From CAZWDO01 sp964632485 [NCBI: uncultured bacterium] (GTDB lineage Bacteria; JAGOEH01): 64,000 nucleotides of DNA. Position 1 is the stretch's first letter. Every line of letters begins with the position of its first letter. Made by a program: the position numbers and the translations under genes. This document shows positions 54,503 through 63,377 of this stretch, piece by piece. A model generated the notes under the pieces. It did no database searches, had not been told where the DNA came from, and saw nothing but the letters and a program-made list of their open reading frames with translations. The stretch is from the NCBI GenBank assembly GCA_964632485.1, contig CAZWDO010000003.1:120690-184689 (forward strand). Reading direction: 5' to 3'.

Positions 54503-56083
54503 TTAAAAAAAGTAATGGGAGTACCGTAGCATGATGATATGTTCTTTTTGCACAATTCGGCTGATATTTTTGTTTTGCTTAATCCGAATTGTGTAATCCA
54601 GCGAAAGGTTTTTGATCAGGCGGAGGTTGCAAATGTTTTCAAATTCATAGACAAAGTCGTCGCTAGATTGGAACGGCGACAATATGTCCAGTTCACTGAT
54701 AATATAAATTTGGGAAGAAAGATAAAACTGGGCATAAATACTGCTCTCAATCCCTTTTAAAAAGGAATGATCCAGATTAATGAAGGTGGTATCATTTTGA
54801 AGTGTGTAAACATCATGATTGAAAGTCTGGCGAAAGCCCAGGCCCCCTCTCAGAAAAACCGAAATCCGATAGCTGGGGGAGAAAGTAAAATTTAAGCCGA
54901 GTCCTTGTTTCATGGCGAGAGGGAACATTGAAGGCGCCAGCCGGACGCGGTCAACATTGGTTTTTGTTTTTACTAATTTATTATCCCGGTTATAAAAGTT
55001 GGCGTTTTGGGCATTGGAAAAATAGCGCCATGTAGGGAAGAAACGGCTATTCAGGTTAATTCGGCCATAGAGTCCTAATATTTTGTACAATTTTAGAATC
55101 AAAATGTTTTTAGTTTCCATATTATCGATAATACTGCGGAATTCCAGATCGTTTTGCTTATTCCATCCTTCCTCGATAATATTGCGGGTATTGAAGTAAT
55201 AGTGAGGGTTATCATATCGAGCCTGGAATTCGAGTTGGGAGGAAAACAGATAATTAGTGGAAAAAATGTCGGCAGTAACATCGTTTGCATGGGAAAGGTT
55301 AAAATTACCATGCCAGGCGCCGATCAGTTTCCAGTTTTGAATTTTTCGCTGCTGAGCTTCACGATTGCTATTGCCACACCCCATAAAATGGCGGGTTTCT
55401 TCATCAATGACAATAGTAAAAGGGATATAATGCCCGGGTAAAAGTAAAAAAGTGGCGAAATCAATATCAACGGCAATGTTTGCTCCCGCTTTCACAATTT
55501 TGTAGAGTCCCGGGGGAAGATAATATGTGCGGGCTTTATCGACTTTTTCCAAATCGTCGCTGCTAAATGTCAGGACTTTCCGTATGGAGCGGGAAGTAAT
55601 GTCGTAAACGTCGAAATTATCTTTAAGGTATTCTCGATTTTGATTTTGTACAATGAATGTAATCCCCCCATAGTGGGGTTGCAGGATTGCGCGTTCTTCT
55701 GGATAAATTGCAAACGTTTGTTTGACAAAGATGTCGCCGGTAAAGGTTTCAATTCTATATTGACCTGGTGAGAGAATGTATTGTTGGCCTGGAAAGGCTT
55801 GATCTATAATTACCCGCGCCAGGAAATCTGCGCTGTCGGTATCGGATGATCTGATTTGTCGGATTTGCAGTATTGGCTCAGTGGTCGATATAGCCATAGA
55901 CGGAATAAAAACTGCTCCCAGTTCTTTGGCCAGGGGAGAACCGTTGATCGCTTGCTGGATTTCGGGGGGGTCCGCATCCCAGGTGCGGTAATACTGCTCT
56001 AAGTAGTCTTCAAACGATTGATTTGCGGTTAATGGGCTGATCAATAAAAGTAAACCGCATAATAACGCAAACAGTTTATTCAT
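54503..56083 (-). CDS. Exported beta-barrel candidate in the MCE operon
   Basis: About 526 residues from ATG 56083 (MNKLFALLCGLL), overlapping the lipoprotein stop by 8 nt; the longer frame to 56137 lies in that gene. Signal peptide (1-21). The N-terminal half has two short PEGA-like or beta domains (ILSPGQYRIETFTGD, YYLPPGLYKIVKAG). From about residue 265 the sequence alternates hydrophobic and polar residues with many aromatic girdle residues, in strands such as YRISVFLRGGLGF and SIYAQFYLSSQIYIISEL. It ends HYFF, with the terminal Phe of BAM substrates. I propose an outer-membrane barrel serving the MCE system; no named family is recognised. Confidence 0.65.
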   Translation of the reverse strand: MNKLFALLCGLLLLISPLTANQSFEDYLEQYYRTWDADPPEIQQAINGSPLAKELGAVFIPSMAISTTEPILQIRQIRSSDTDSADFLARVIIDQAFPGQQYILSPGQYRIETFTGDIFVKQTFAIYPEERAILQPHYGGITFIVQNQNREYLKDNFDVYDITSRSIRKVLTFSSDDLEKVDKARTYYLPPGLYKIVKAGANIAVDIDFATFLLLPGHYIPFTIVIDEETRHFMGCGNSNREAQQRKIQNWKLIGAWHGNFNLSHANDVTADIFSTNYLFSSQLEFQARYDNPHYYFNTRNIIEEGWNKQNDLEFRSIIDNMETKNILILKLYKILGLYGRINLNSRFFPTWRYFSNAQNANFYNRDNKLVKTKTNVDRVRLAPSMFPLAMKQGLGLNFTFSPSYRISVFLRGGLGFRQTFNHDVYTLQNDTTFINLDHSFLKGIESSIYAQFYLSSQIYIISELDILSPFQSSDDFVYEFENICNLRLIKNLSLDYTIRIKQNKNISRIVQKEHIIMLRYSHYFF

Positions 56084-56726
56084 GGAGTGAATCGGGTGGG
56101 TGGTAGTGCCGGATGATTTTCGTAATGAATTGATCAATCTCCTGCCGGAGTATTTCGGATGTTTTTGCTACATAGGCATATACTTCGCTTTGATATATTT
56201 TTTCGGAACGATCGAAATAGTGGTAAACAATCGGCGTCAGCGAATCATTATGGACCAGCTCCAACTCTATTTCAAGGTGAGCCGCAAAGTGTTCGACTTC
56301 AGTGCCTTTATGCTCGTAGCGTTCCATACACAGGATATTGGCTTTTATTTGCATATCGTAGGGTTGTCCTGTATATTCAGAAGATAGTTCACGAAATAAC
56401 CGATATGCGGCCAAATGGCGATAAACCAGATCGCGGATATTGTCTCCCGGCCGCAATGCCCAAAGATGGTAGCGGAAGTAGTTTAATTCATGGATAGTAT
56501 ATCGGACAGTGATATTATTGCGGTCATAGATGCGCGGCATGTCAAACGAACCGATCAATACATTTGAATTGCATAGCGGTAGTTGGCCCAAAGAATCAAT
56601 GGCCTGGCGGATGCTGTCGTTACGGATTGGATAATCCAACAGATAGAATTGTCGGGTGGGAATATATTGACTGCAGGCTATCAGGGCCAGCAAGAACAGG
56701 ACGAAGGCGTTAACGATTGATTTCAT
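56076..56726 (-). CDS. ABC-type transport auxiliary lipoprotein, PqiC-like
   Basis: 216 residues. Lipobox LIAC with Cys near residue 18 after a hydrophobic signal. TRQFYLLDYP, LIGSFDMPRIYDRNNITVRY and ELNYFRYHLWA match the ABC_trans_aux/PqiC family (..YyL......, ..V.vp.yLdr..iv.r......y....W...). In E. coli PqiC is an outer-membrane lipoprotein that works with the MCE protein PqiB. It overlaps mlaD by 17 nt and the barrel candidate by 8 nt. Confidence 0.8.
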   Translation of the reverse strand: MKSIVNAFVLFLLALIACSQYIPTRQFYLLDYPIRNDSIRQAIDSLGQLPLCNSNVLIGSFDMPRIYDRNNITVRYTIHELNYFRYHLWALRPGDNIRDLVYRHLAAYRLFRELSSEYTGQPYDMQIKANILCMERYEHKGTEVEHFAAHLEIELELVHNDSLTPIVYHYFDRSEKIYQSEVYAYVAKTSEILRQEIDQFITKIIRHYHPPDSLHE

Positions 56727-57678
56727 TCATTTTTTTTCCGCGTATTAATATTGATGGATCGTCACTGATCAGTTTAGAAAATTCATTGAGATTTTCCAGT
56801 GTTTCCTTCAGCAGGGCGACACTACGAATAATATCATGCCGGCTGTTTAGAAATGTGGAATTGGCCAAAGTGACCGAGCGGTCGGCATTCATAAGAAACC
56901 GATCAAGATGAAACGCTAAAGAATCTACATGGGATGCTTCAAGTTGACGGCTCAATTGATGAAGATTTTCCAGTGTTTCAGACCATCGCGTATCTGCCAC
57001 AGTCGTATCTATATGCGCTAATATCCGATTAACATGTTCGGTTGTTTGAATTAAGTTGAGTGTGATTTGACTGAGATGCGACAAATTGTTTTGGAAGTTT
57101 TTTTGATTTTGCTCCAGCATGATGCTCAAATTGGCCATCGTTCGATTTAAATTTTCGGCCAGGTTCTTTAACCGGGACTGATTGTCACTATTCGTCATGT
57201 TAGCAATATTGTTGAGAATAATCTCCATTTTCTCGGCAATGATTTCCGCTTTGCCTGAAATCATATCAAACGTAGATACTCCGGGTTGAATATATCCGCC
57301 CGAAGGGAGCCGGGGAGATTGATTGGTTCCTTCCTGGATTTCGATCATTTTCAGACCGGTGATTCCAATTGTGGTTACAGTCGCCTTGCTGTCTTCTTTA
57401 ACCGGCGTATCTTTTTTTAAGGCTAATTTGATAATCACCGAGGTAATATCCTCTGGATCAATATAAATATCGTCCACTCTGCCAATACGAATTCCATGGT
57501 AGCGTACCTGAGCGCCAATATCCAAACCGGAAACGGAGGTATCCATAATACGTATAAAATAGATATCCATTCTTTCCAGTAATTTGCTTCCTGTAAGAAT
57601 AATTATCGCCGTTAAAAAAATTGTTCCGGCAAAAATAACAAAGAGGCCCAGTCGGATTTTTTGACTTTTAGCGCTCAT
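56710..57678 (-). CDS. mlaD: MCE-domain protein MlaD
   Basis: 322 residues. One N-terminal membrane helix (about 8-28) anchors an MCE domain (about 38-118; GLDIGAQVRYHGIRIGRVDDI, TTIGITGLKMIEI). A long, mostly helical tail follows, longer than in E. coli MlaD, and may reach across the periplasm. It binds phospholipids as a hexamer on top of MlaE. It lies 3 nt after the PilZ gene and overlaps the lipoprotein gene. Confidence 0.93.
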   Translation of the reverse strand: MSAKSQKIRLGLFVIFAGTIFLTAIIILTGSKLLERMDIYFIRIMDTSVSGLDIGAQVRYHGIRIGRVDDIYIDPEDITSVIIKLALKKDTPVKEDSKATVTTIGITGLKMIEIQEGTNQSPRLPSGGYIQPGVSTFDMISGKAEIIAEKMEIILNNIANMTNSDNQSRLKNLAENLNRTMANLSIMLEQNQKNFQNNLSHLSQITLNLIQTTEHVNRILAHIDTTVADTRWSETLENLHQLSRQLEASHVDSLAFHLDRFLMNADRSVTLANSTFLNSRHDIIRSVALLKETLENLNEFSKLISDDPSILIRGKKMNEINR

Positions 57679-57681
57679 TCG

Positions 57682-58041
57682 TTAGTTATTGAACCCTAAA
57701 ACTCGTATCAGATGTTGGATAATTATCAGGTATTCCTGATCGCTATGAGTAAAAATAGCGCCTGTGCATTGCAGGTCAGGGTTGATATCCTTCTGAGCCC
57801 AACGGGTTTCGATATCAAATTGCATAAAATCCTTTTGGAATTCGGGGAGTTTAGGAAGTTTGACTTTAACTTGATAGCTTTTTTTCAGGGGTAAGGCTTT
57901 TTCCGAGACGATCATCAATCCTTCGGTGGTAATATCTCCCAAGTGCCCCAGTAGTTGGTTATCGGCCAAGTTATAGATTTCAAGATAAAACAAAAGCTGT
58001 CGTCGTTTGAGAGTTCGTCGGTCAGATTGATTATTGCTCAT
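57682..58041 (-). CDS. PilZ-domain protein
   Basis: 119 residues, a single PilZ domain. The c-di-GMP contacts are recognisable: the RxxxR-type stretch RRTLKRRQ (8-15) and DITTEGL (about 37-43) in place of D/NxSxxG, with Thr for Ser. It probably binds c-di-GMP, perhaps more weakly. AAAGGA precedes the ATG. It stands between mpl (11-nt overlap) and mlaD (3 nt), so c-di-GMP may control envelope lipid traffic or muropeptide recycling. Confidence 0.82.
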   Translation of the reverse strand: MSNNQSDRRTLKRRQLLFYLEIYNLADNQLLGHLGDITTEGLMIVSEKALPLKKSYQVKVKLPKLPEFQKDFMQFDIETRWAQKDINPDLQCTGAIFTHSDQEYLIIIQHLIRVLGFNN

Positions 58042-59467
58042 AATAAATTCCTTTCATTTTTTCAAAATAAGATTTAAGTTTTTGGGTTAGACCATCAAAA
58101 CTTCCGGTACCCGCAATAACGAATAATTGTTTTTTTTCCGGCAAAATAGTCGTGAGGAGACGTTGCCACAGGCTCTCGGTATCGGAAAAAGTGGCAAATT
58201 CTACTTGTTTGGTAATTAAAGCCATTGTGAGTTGATTAAAATCGAGTCGGTCAGGTGCATCCATTTTGTAAAAACGGGGATGTACCTTGAAAAAAACTGT
58301 GGAAGCATGGTTAAAGCAATGTTCATATTCGAGTTGGTGTGTTTTCCGGTAAGAGGTGTTATTGGACAGTTCCTGGCAATGAATGATCGAATGCTCGGGG
58401 TATCGCAGGCGTAAAGCGGCAAGGGTTTTCTCAATGGCCGTCGGGTGGTGCCCGAAATCTTCGAAAATTAATTGGTTTCCATGTTCATAAATTTTAGTGA
58501 GCCGTCGTCGGGTGCCCTGGAATTCAAAGAGGGCCTGGAGGATATGATGGGTATCCAGCCCGTAGTACTGAGAAGCTAGAAAAACGGCGGCGGCATTATA
58601 TAGCTGGTGTTCACCGAGAAGCGAAAGAGTAACGGGGAGGGTTTCGTTCCGAAAGTGAAAATTTCCGCGGGTCAGTCCTTTTGAATCAATACCTTCAAAA
58701 TCAATGCGTAAATCGCATTGGGTCGATTTGCCAAACGTCAGCGTGGGACAGCAAACCTGCCGTAACGCGTCAGGGATATTGGCGTCGTCGCCATTATAAA
58801 TAAGGAGGCCATTGCGGGGGATAATACGTACCAGATGGTAAAAGCTCTTTTGAATTTCCGCCAGATTATTAAAAATATCGGCATGATCGAATTCGATGTT
58901 ATTAATGATAACCGTATCGGGTAAATAATGAATAAATTTTGAACGCTTGTCGAAATAGGCTGTATCATATTCATCGCCTTCCAGGATAAAAAATGAAGAA
59001 TGAGGCGAATAAAAAGCCGGAAATTCGAAATCAAGCGGTTGGCCACCGATGAAAAAAGAAGATCCCCCGCTGAGTGGGGAATGATTAAAGACCTTGGTCA
59101 ACATGGCTGAAGTCGTAGTTTTTCCATGAGTTCCGGTAACGACTATATTTTTAGTCCCCCAGAGGAATTCTCGGCGAAGCGTTTCGGCCATGGAATTGTA
59201 TGCCCATTTTCGATCGAGAATGTATTCAAGTTCCGGGTTACCGCGTGATATTGCGTTGCCGATAATGATAATATGATCGTTTTTATCGGCGATATTTTGT
59301 TCCTGAAAGGGTTGCAATACTGGTATTTTCGCATTGGAGAGTGTTTCGGACATAGGCGGGTAGATACCGCTATCCGATCCAGTGATTTCATGCCCTTTTT
59401 GTTTTAATAGAATTGCCAAAGCCGTCATGGCCGTGCCGGCGATGCCCATAATATAGTATTTAGCCAT
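58031..59467 (-). CDS. mpl: Murein tripeptide ligase Mpl
   Basis: 478 residues. Mur-ligase fold: the N-terminal MGIAGTAMTALA and GSDSGIYPPM, then VTGTHGKTTTSAML (P-loop), LEGDEYDTAYFDKRSKF, NIEFDHADIF and FEDFGHHPTAI. EGDEYDTAFFDKRSKF-type sequences set Mpl apart from MurC. It couples L-Ala-gamma-D-Glu-meso-DAP recovered from old wall to UDP-MurNAc. AAAGG precedes the ATG, 1 nt after the upstream gene. This indicates meso-DAP peptidoglycan and wall recycling. Confidence 0.92.
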   Translation of the reverse strand: MAKYYIMGIAGTAMTALAILLKQKGHEITGSDSGIYPPMSETLSNAKIPVLQPFQEQNIADKNDHIIIIGNAISRGNPELEYILDRKWAYNSMAETLRREFLWGTKNIVVTGTHGKTTTSAMLTKVFNHSPLSGGSSFFIGGQPLDFEFPAFYSPHSSFFILEGDEYDTAYFDKRSKFIHYLPDTVIINNIEFDHADIFNNLAEIQKSFYHLVRIIPRNGLLIYNGDDANIPDALRQVCCPTLTFGKSTQCDLRIDFEGIDSKGLTRGNFHFRNETLPVTLSLLGEHQLYNAAAVFLASQYYGLDTHHILQALFEFQGTRRRLTKIYEHGNQLIFEDFGHHPTAIEKTLAALRLRYPEHSIIHCQELSNNTSYRKTHQLEYEHCFNHASTVFFKVHPRFYKMDAPDRLDFNQLTMALITKQVEFATFSDTESLWQRLLTTILPEKKQLFVIAGTGSFDGLTQKLKSYFEKMKGIYYEQ

Positions 59468-60985
59468 CTACTGCCTTTCAATGTATTTTGCCAGGAATTG
59501 TTCTTTTAGTTTTAGAAGAAACGGTTCATATACTTTTTTAGGGAAAAGTTTATAAAGTGAGGATTGAAGAACCTGGGAGCGTTTTAATGAGGCATGTTCT
59601 GCCGCGCTGCCGAATGTTTTTGATAGCAGGTAGGATTGCAGGTCTTGTATCTGAATCTCCACCTGAAGGTCAAAGGGGCGGTTTTCGTAAATTAAACGGA
59701 TGCGTTGCAAATTTTCAAGTTCCTGATCTTTTTTCTTTAGGTGCTTATGGAGAAATTGAATATCCTGATCGGGCGTCTGGTTTTTTTGAAAAAGGTTAAG
59801 AGTTTGATTCAAAATCGCCAAATCGCTTTTATTTTGCGTGATCTGGCGCATAATGACTTCAAGTCGTTCATGTGGCAACGTGACGTCATAAATTGCTTTC
59901 CATATTCTGAAATACTCTCCGCTATTCAGACTGAGGGACTCGGATATCGGCGCTTTCTGAATTCTTTTTTCATCTTTACGGGTGTTGGTCCCTCCCAGGA
60001 AATTGCCAATTTCTTCTTGTATTCCAAATAGTTCTTTTTCACCTGGAACCACGAAGGTTATTCCATAGATATCGGTAATTTCTTCCGGGTACAAGAGATT
60101 TTTCCGCACAATTTTTTCGATAACGGATGAGTAATCTTCTTTCAGTCGGGAAAAGTTTTTAATGCGGCTGATGTATCGAAATATTAAATTGTTTTCCCGT
60201 GTTCGCAAGGGAATCATCGATTCGCTTTGAACAGGGTAGATAGTTTTGCCTTTTTTTTCACGTTCCTTAATATCCATAGCGTACTGAGTATGGGCTTCGT
60301 TTTCGTCATAAAGGGCGCAAATATGGTCATGGGGATTCAACCAGTAGTAAACCTGGAAAACATCGCCGTTATTTTTTGGATCATCCAATTTGAGCTGGGA
60401 TTTGAAGATTCGGTCGAGATAGGTATGGTATTTCGATGATTTTTGAAAAGAGAGGCAGTTTTTTACGCGGCAGAGAAGAAAACTAAGCGCCACTTTGCGT
60501 AAAATTTCATACCGGGTTTTCAGGTCATGAAATTCCTGGTATATCGTGATTAATTCGAGGATGTCGTTAGTGTCGGCTACTTTTTCCGATTCTGCCAAAA
60601 CTGATTCGACAAAAGGAGGCATGTCCGCGCGTTTGAGTATGTTCTGAAGAATTATGCTGGATTCCATCGCCAATACAGTGAACCGAAGGAGATTATTCTG
60701 AAGTGGCTGATAAAAATTGGAAGGGTTGAATTTGACGTTCAGGTAATTGTTCAGTTTTTTTTTAAAATGGGTATGGCCGGTTTTTAACCGGGTAAGCTCC
60801 AGAAAATGATATTTGTGCTCCAGGTTATCTATGATATTCGGGTTGAAGTAGGGGTAGTTTTTCCAGAACAATTCCAATTCTTCTGGTGATTCACGGTATA
60901 ATAAATGACTATAAAGAATAACATTAATTTCATTTACCGGGAGAAGAGTTCGGTTGTTTACGAGCGGAAAACGTTCTAAAAACAT
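59468..60985 (-). CDS. Long protein with divergent RelA/SpoT-like nucleotidyltransferase domain
   Basis: About 505 residues from ATG 60985, 5 nt behind CGGA. The N-terminal about 260 residues are helical and unrecognised. From about 265 the order of segments follows the RelA/SpoT synthetase fold: ISRIKNFSRLKEDYSSVIEKIVRK, then EITDIYGITFVV (Asp near 304, as in D..giR), GEYFRIWKAIYDV (near 361, as in gY.aih) and LQVEIQIQDLQSYL ... FGSAAEHASLKRS (from about 444, as in EIQIrT ... aeH..yK). The Arg of DxxxxR is Thr, so activity may be altered. It is the first gene of the long minus-strand array. The call rests on motif order by eye. Confidence 0.6.
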   Translation of the reverse strand: MFLERFPLVNNRTLLPVNEINVILYSHLLYRESPEELELFWKNYPYFNPNIIDNLEHKYHFLELTRLKTGHTHFKKKLNNYLNVKFNPSNFYQPLQNNLLRFTVLAMESSIILQNILKRADMPPFVESVLAESEKVADTNDILELITIYQEFHDLKTRYEILRKVALSFLLCRVKNCLSFQKSSKYHTYLDRIFKSQLKLDDPKNNGDVFQVYYWLNPHDHICALYDENEAHTQYAMDIKEREKKGKTIYPVQSESMIPLRTRENNLIFRYISRIKNFSRLKEDYSSVIEKIVRKNLLYPEEITDIYGITFVVPGEKELFGIQEEIGNFLGGTNTRKDEKRIQKAPISESLSLNSGEYFRIWKAIYDVTLPHERLEVIMRQITQNKSDLAILNQTLNLFQKNQTPDQDIQFLHKHLKKKDQELENLQRIRLIYENRPFDLQVEIQIQDLQSYLLSKTFGSAAEHASLKRSQVLQSSLYKLFPKKVYEPFLLKLKEQFLAKYIERQ

Positions 60986-61061
60986 CAATATCCGATCAAA
61001 TACCTGGTTGGGGGTTGGTTCAGAACTCCAATCGGATCATTTTCCCATGAAGCCTATTGAT

Positions 61062-61089
61062 AAAATACATTTTTTTTGTGTTTTGTCAA
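61062..61089 (-). promoter_or_regulatory. Promoter for the RelA/SpoT-like gene and downstream operon
   Basis: Minus strand TTGACA (61084-61089), a 16-nt spacer, TATTTT (61062-61067). It is the only clear promoter at the head of the 59-kb-to-49-kb gene array. Confidence 0.6.
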
Positions 61090-61138
61090 GGTTGATTTTA
61101 AAGTTAGTGTTTATTTTATAAAAAAGCGTAAAAATGAC

Positions 61139-61167
61139 TTGAATTTTTAGGCAAGTTTGATTAGATT
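61139..61167 (+). promoter_or_regulatory. Promoter candidate for the polysaccharide locus
   Basis: TTGAAT (61139-61144), a 17-nt spacer, TAGATT (61162-61167), about 30 nt before the ATG at 61196. Both boxes deviate from consensus, so the call is moderate. Confidence 0.45.
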
Positions 61168-61195
61168 AATATCAATTGCAGAAAAGGAGTAGTGA

Positions 61196-62188
61196 ATGCG
61201 ATATTTAATTACCGGTGGAGCTGGTTTTATCGGCTCTCATCTGACATCAGCTTTATTGGAAGCGGGGGAACAGGTCATGGCTATTGATGACTTGTCCACG
61301 GGGTCTTTCGAGAATATAGAATTATTTTCCCATCACTCCAATTATCATTTTGCCGTTGAAACAATATTGAATCATGCAGTTATGGACCGTTTGGTTTCCG
61401 AATGCGATGTAGTGATTCATCTCGCAGCGGCGGTCGGAGTTGAATTGATCGTAGAAAAACCGGTAGATGTAATTGAGACCAATATTTTAGGAAGCGAGAT
61501 GGTATTGAAGATCGCCAATCGCTACCGGCGGAAAATATTTGTGGCGTCTACCAGTGAAGTATATGGAAAAAGCCAGCAATTGCCATTTTGCGAGAGCGAT
61601 GATATGGTAATGGGGCCTACGTCCAAGCATCGCTGGAGTTATGCCTGTTCCAAGGCGATTGACGAATTTCTGGCATTAGCGTATTATAAAACTTACGGAT
61701 TGCCAGTCATCATCGGTCGTTTTTTTAATACGATTGGCCCTCGGCAAACCGGACGCTATGGAATGGTTGTTCCCCGTATGATTGGCCAGGCGTTACGGGG
61801 GGAGGATTTGACCGTCTATGGCGATGGCAAGCAAACTCGATGTTTTACTGATGTTCGGGATGTTGTCAAAGCGCTGCTCATTTTGCTGGAATCGAATGAC
61901 GCCATCGGCCAGGTGGTCAATATCGGCAATGACGAGGCCATCTCTATCGAGGATTTGGCAAATAAAATTAAAGCCAAGACCCACTCGGCCTCTTCTATTC
62001 AGTACATTCCTTACAGCAAAGCGTATGAAGAAGGGTTTGAAGATATGCGGCACCGCCAGCCGGATACCACCTTTTTGGAAAAACTGACTGGATTCCGCCC
62101 TCGTACCGGACTTGACCGTATCCTAAGCGAGATTATTGACTATGAACGTGAGCGGTTGGCTAAGGATTTAAGGAGTGGTTCGCAATAA
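61196..62188 (+). CDS. NAD-dependent nucleotide-sugar epimerase/dehydratase
   Basis: 330 residues, extended SDR. TGGAGFIGS (7-15) binds NAD; STSEVYGK and YACSK supply Ser/Thr, Tyr and Lys. GRFFNTIGPRQTGRYGMVVPRMI is typical of the UDP-glucuronate decarboxylase/UDP-glucose epimerase group. It makes a sugar nucleotide for the glycosyltransferases that follow, but the exact substrate cannot be read. AAAAGGAG precedes the ATG. It overlaps the next gene by 14 nt. Confidence 0.9.
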   Translation: MRYLITGGAGFIGSHLTSALLEAGEQVMAIDDLSTGSFENIELFSHHSNYHFAVETILNHAVMDRLVSECDVVIHLAAAVGVELIVEKPVDVIETNILGSEMVLKIANRYRRKIFVASTSEVYGKSQQLPFCESDDMVMGPTSKHRWSYACSKAIDEFLALAYYKTYGLPVIIGRFFNTIGPRQTGRYGMVVPRMIGQALRGEDLTVYGDGKQTRCFTDVRDVVKALLILLESNDAIGQVVNIGNDEAISIEDLANKIKAKTHSASSIQYIPYSKAYEEGFEDMRHRQPDTTFLEKLTGFRPRTGLDRILSEIIDYERERLAKDLRSGSQ

Positions 62189-63377
62189 CCTTAAAAATCC
62201 CATACGAGTACTGCGTATCATCGCGCGGTTGAATATCGGAGGGCCTGCGATTCATACAATTCTTCTTTCAACCGGCTTGCCGTGTTCACGGTATGAAACT
62301 TGTTTGATTACGGGACGGGAAGATCCGGAGGAGGGAAATATGGAATATCTTTTCCCTGCCGGGTTTCAGCCCGCGCGGTTGAATGACTTGCGAAGGGAAA
62401 TCGATTTGGTTTCAGATATACGGTTGATTTGGCAACTCATGCGCTATATTTATCGTTTTCAGCCCCATATTATCCACACCCATACAGCGAAAGCCGGTTT
62501 TGTGGGAAGGCTTAGCGGATTCCTCATCAACCTGCTCTGCGGTTGGAATATCAAACTTGTGCATACTTTTCATGGCCATGTGTTTCATGGGTATTTCTCC
62601 CCTCGGAAAACTGCGTTTTTTATTTGGATCGAACAGATACTGGCCCGAATCACGGATATTATTATTGCGATCACCCCTTTACAACTAAAAGAGATTCAAA
62701 GTCATAGAGTCGGTCGTCCCCGTCAATTCCGGCAGATTCCTCTGGGGTTGGATTTAGCCCCCTTTTTCCGTCAAGAGCGATATTCAGGTGATCTTTATCG
62801 TTTGTTAAAAATTGAGCGTTCCCGTTTTATAATAGGAACCGTTGCCCGCCTGGCGCCAATCAAGAATCTTGAATTGTTTGTCAGTCTGGCCGCCGAGTAT
62901 CGGAGCCTTAATCATAAAATTGCTTTTGTTATTATTGGTGATGGAAGTGAACGGCGTATGCTTGAAAAGATGGCTGCTGAGCGGCAATTGGAAAATATTC
63001 TTTATTTTGCCGGATTTCAGCGCAATTTGGAGCGATTCTATGCGGACATGGGAGTAATGGTATTGACCTCAAAAAATGAAGGGTCTCCGGTAGCTGTTAT
63101 CGAGGCAATGACCAGCGGTGTACCGGTAGTGGCCAGCCGGGTGGGAGGTGTGCCTGATTTGTTTGCGTTAGACCAGGCGTATGGCTTGGCAGATCCCGCG
63201 GAACCCTCAACTTTTGCCCAGGCAATTAATATGATTCTTGATGATCCTGTCAGAGCGGAGACAATTGCAGCTCATCATCGCCGCCGTGTTTTTAAGTTGT
63301 ACGATTATTCGAATCTGTTGTCCAATATGGATCACTTGTACCAGGAGTTAAGCCATTGCTCATCTATTTGCTGTTGA
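62175..63377 (+). CDS. GT4-family glycosyltransferase
   Basis: 400 residues. The opening RVLRIIARLNIGGPAIHTILL is the GT4 donor-side pattern. HTHTAKAGFVGRL, TFHGHVFHGYF, TVARLAPIKN and the EX7E motif in NEGSPVAVIEAMTSGVPVVASRVGG are all present. It transfers a sugar to a lipid-linked or nascent polysaccharide. The start is GTG at 62175, 8 nt behind AAGGA; no ATG or TTG fits before the first conserved segment. A hydrophobic stretch (about 112-130) suggests membrane association. Confidence 0.9.
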   Translation: MVRNNLKNPIRVLRIIARLNIGGPAIHTILLSTGLPCSRYETCLITGREDPEEGNMEYLFPAGFQPARLNDLRREIDLVSDIRLIWQLMRYIYRFQPHIIHTHTAKAGFVGRLSGFLINLLCGWNIKLVHTFHGHVFHGYFSPRKTAFFIWIEQILARITDIIIAITPLQLKEIQSHRVGRPRQFRQIPLGLDLAPFFRQERYSGDLYRLLKIERSRFIIGTVARLAPIKNLELFVSLAAEYRSLNHKIAFVIIGDGSERRMLEKMAAERQLENILYFAGFQRNLERFYADMGVMVLTSKNEGSPVAVIEAMTSGVPVVASRVGGVPDLFALDQAYGLADPAEPSTFAQAINMILDDPVRAETIAAHHRRRVFKLYDYSNLLSNMDHLYQELSHCSSICC

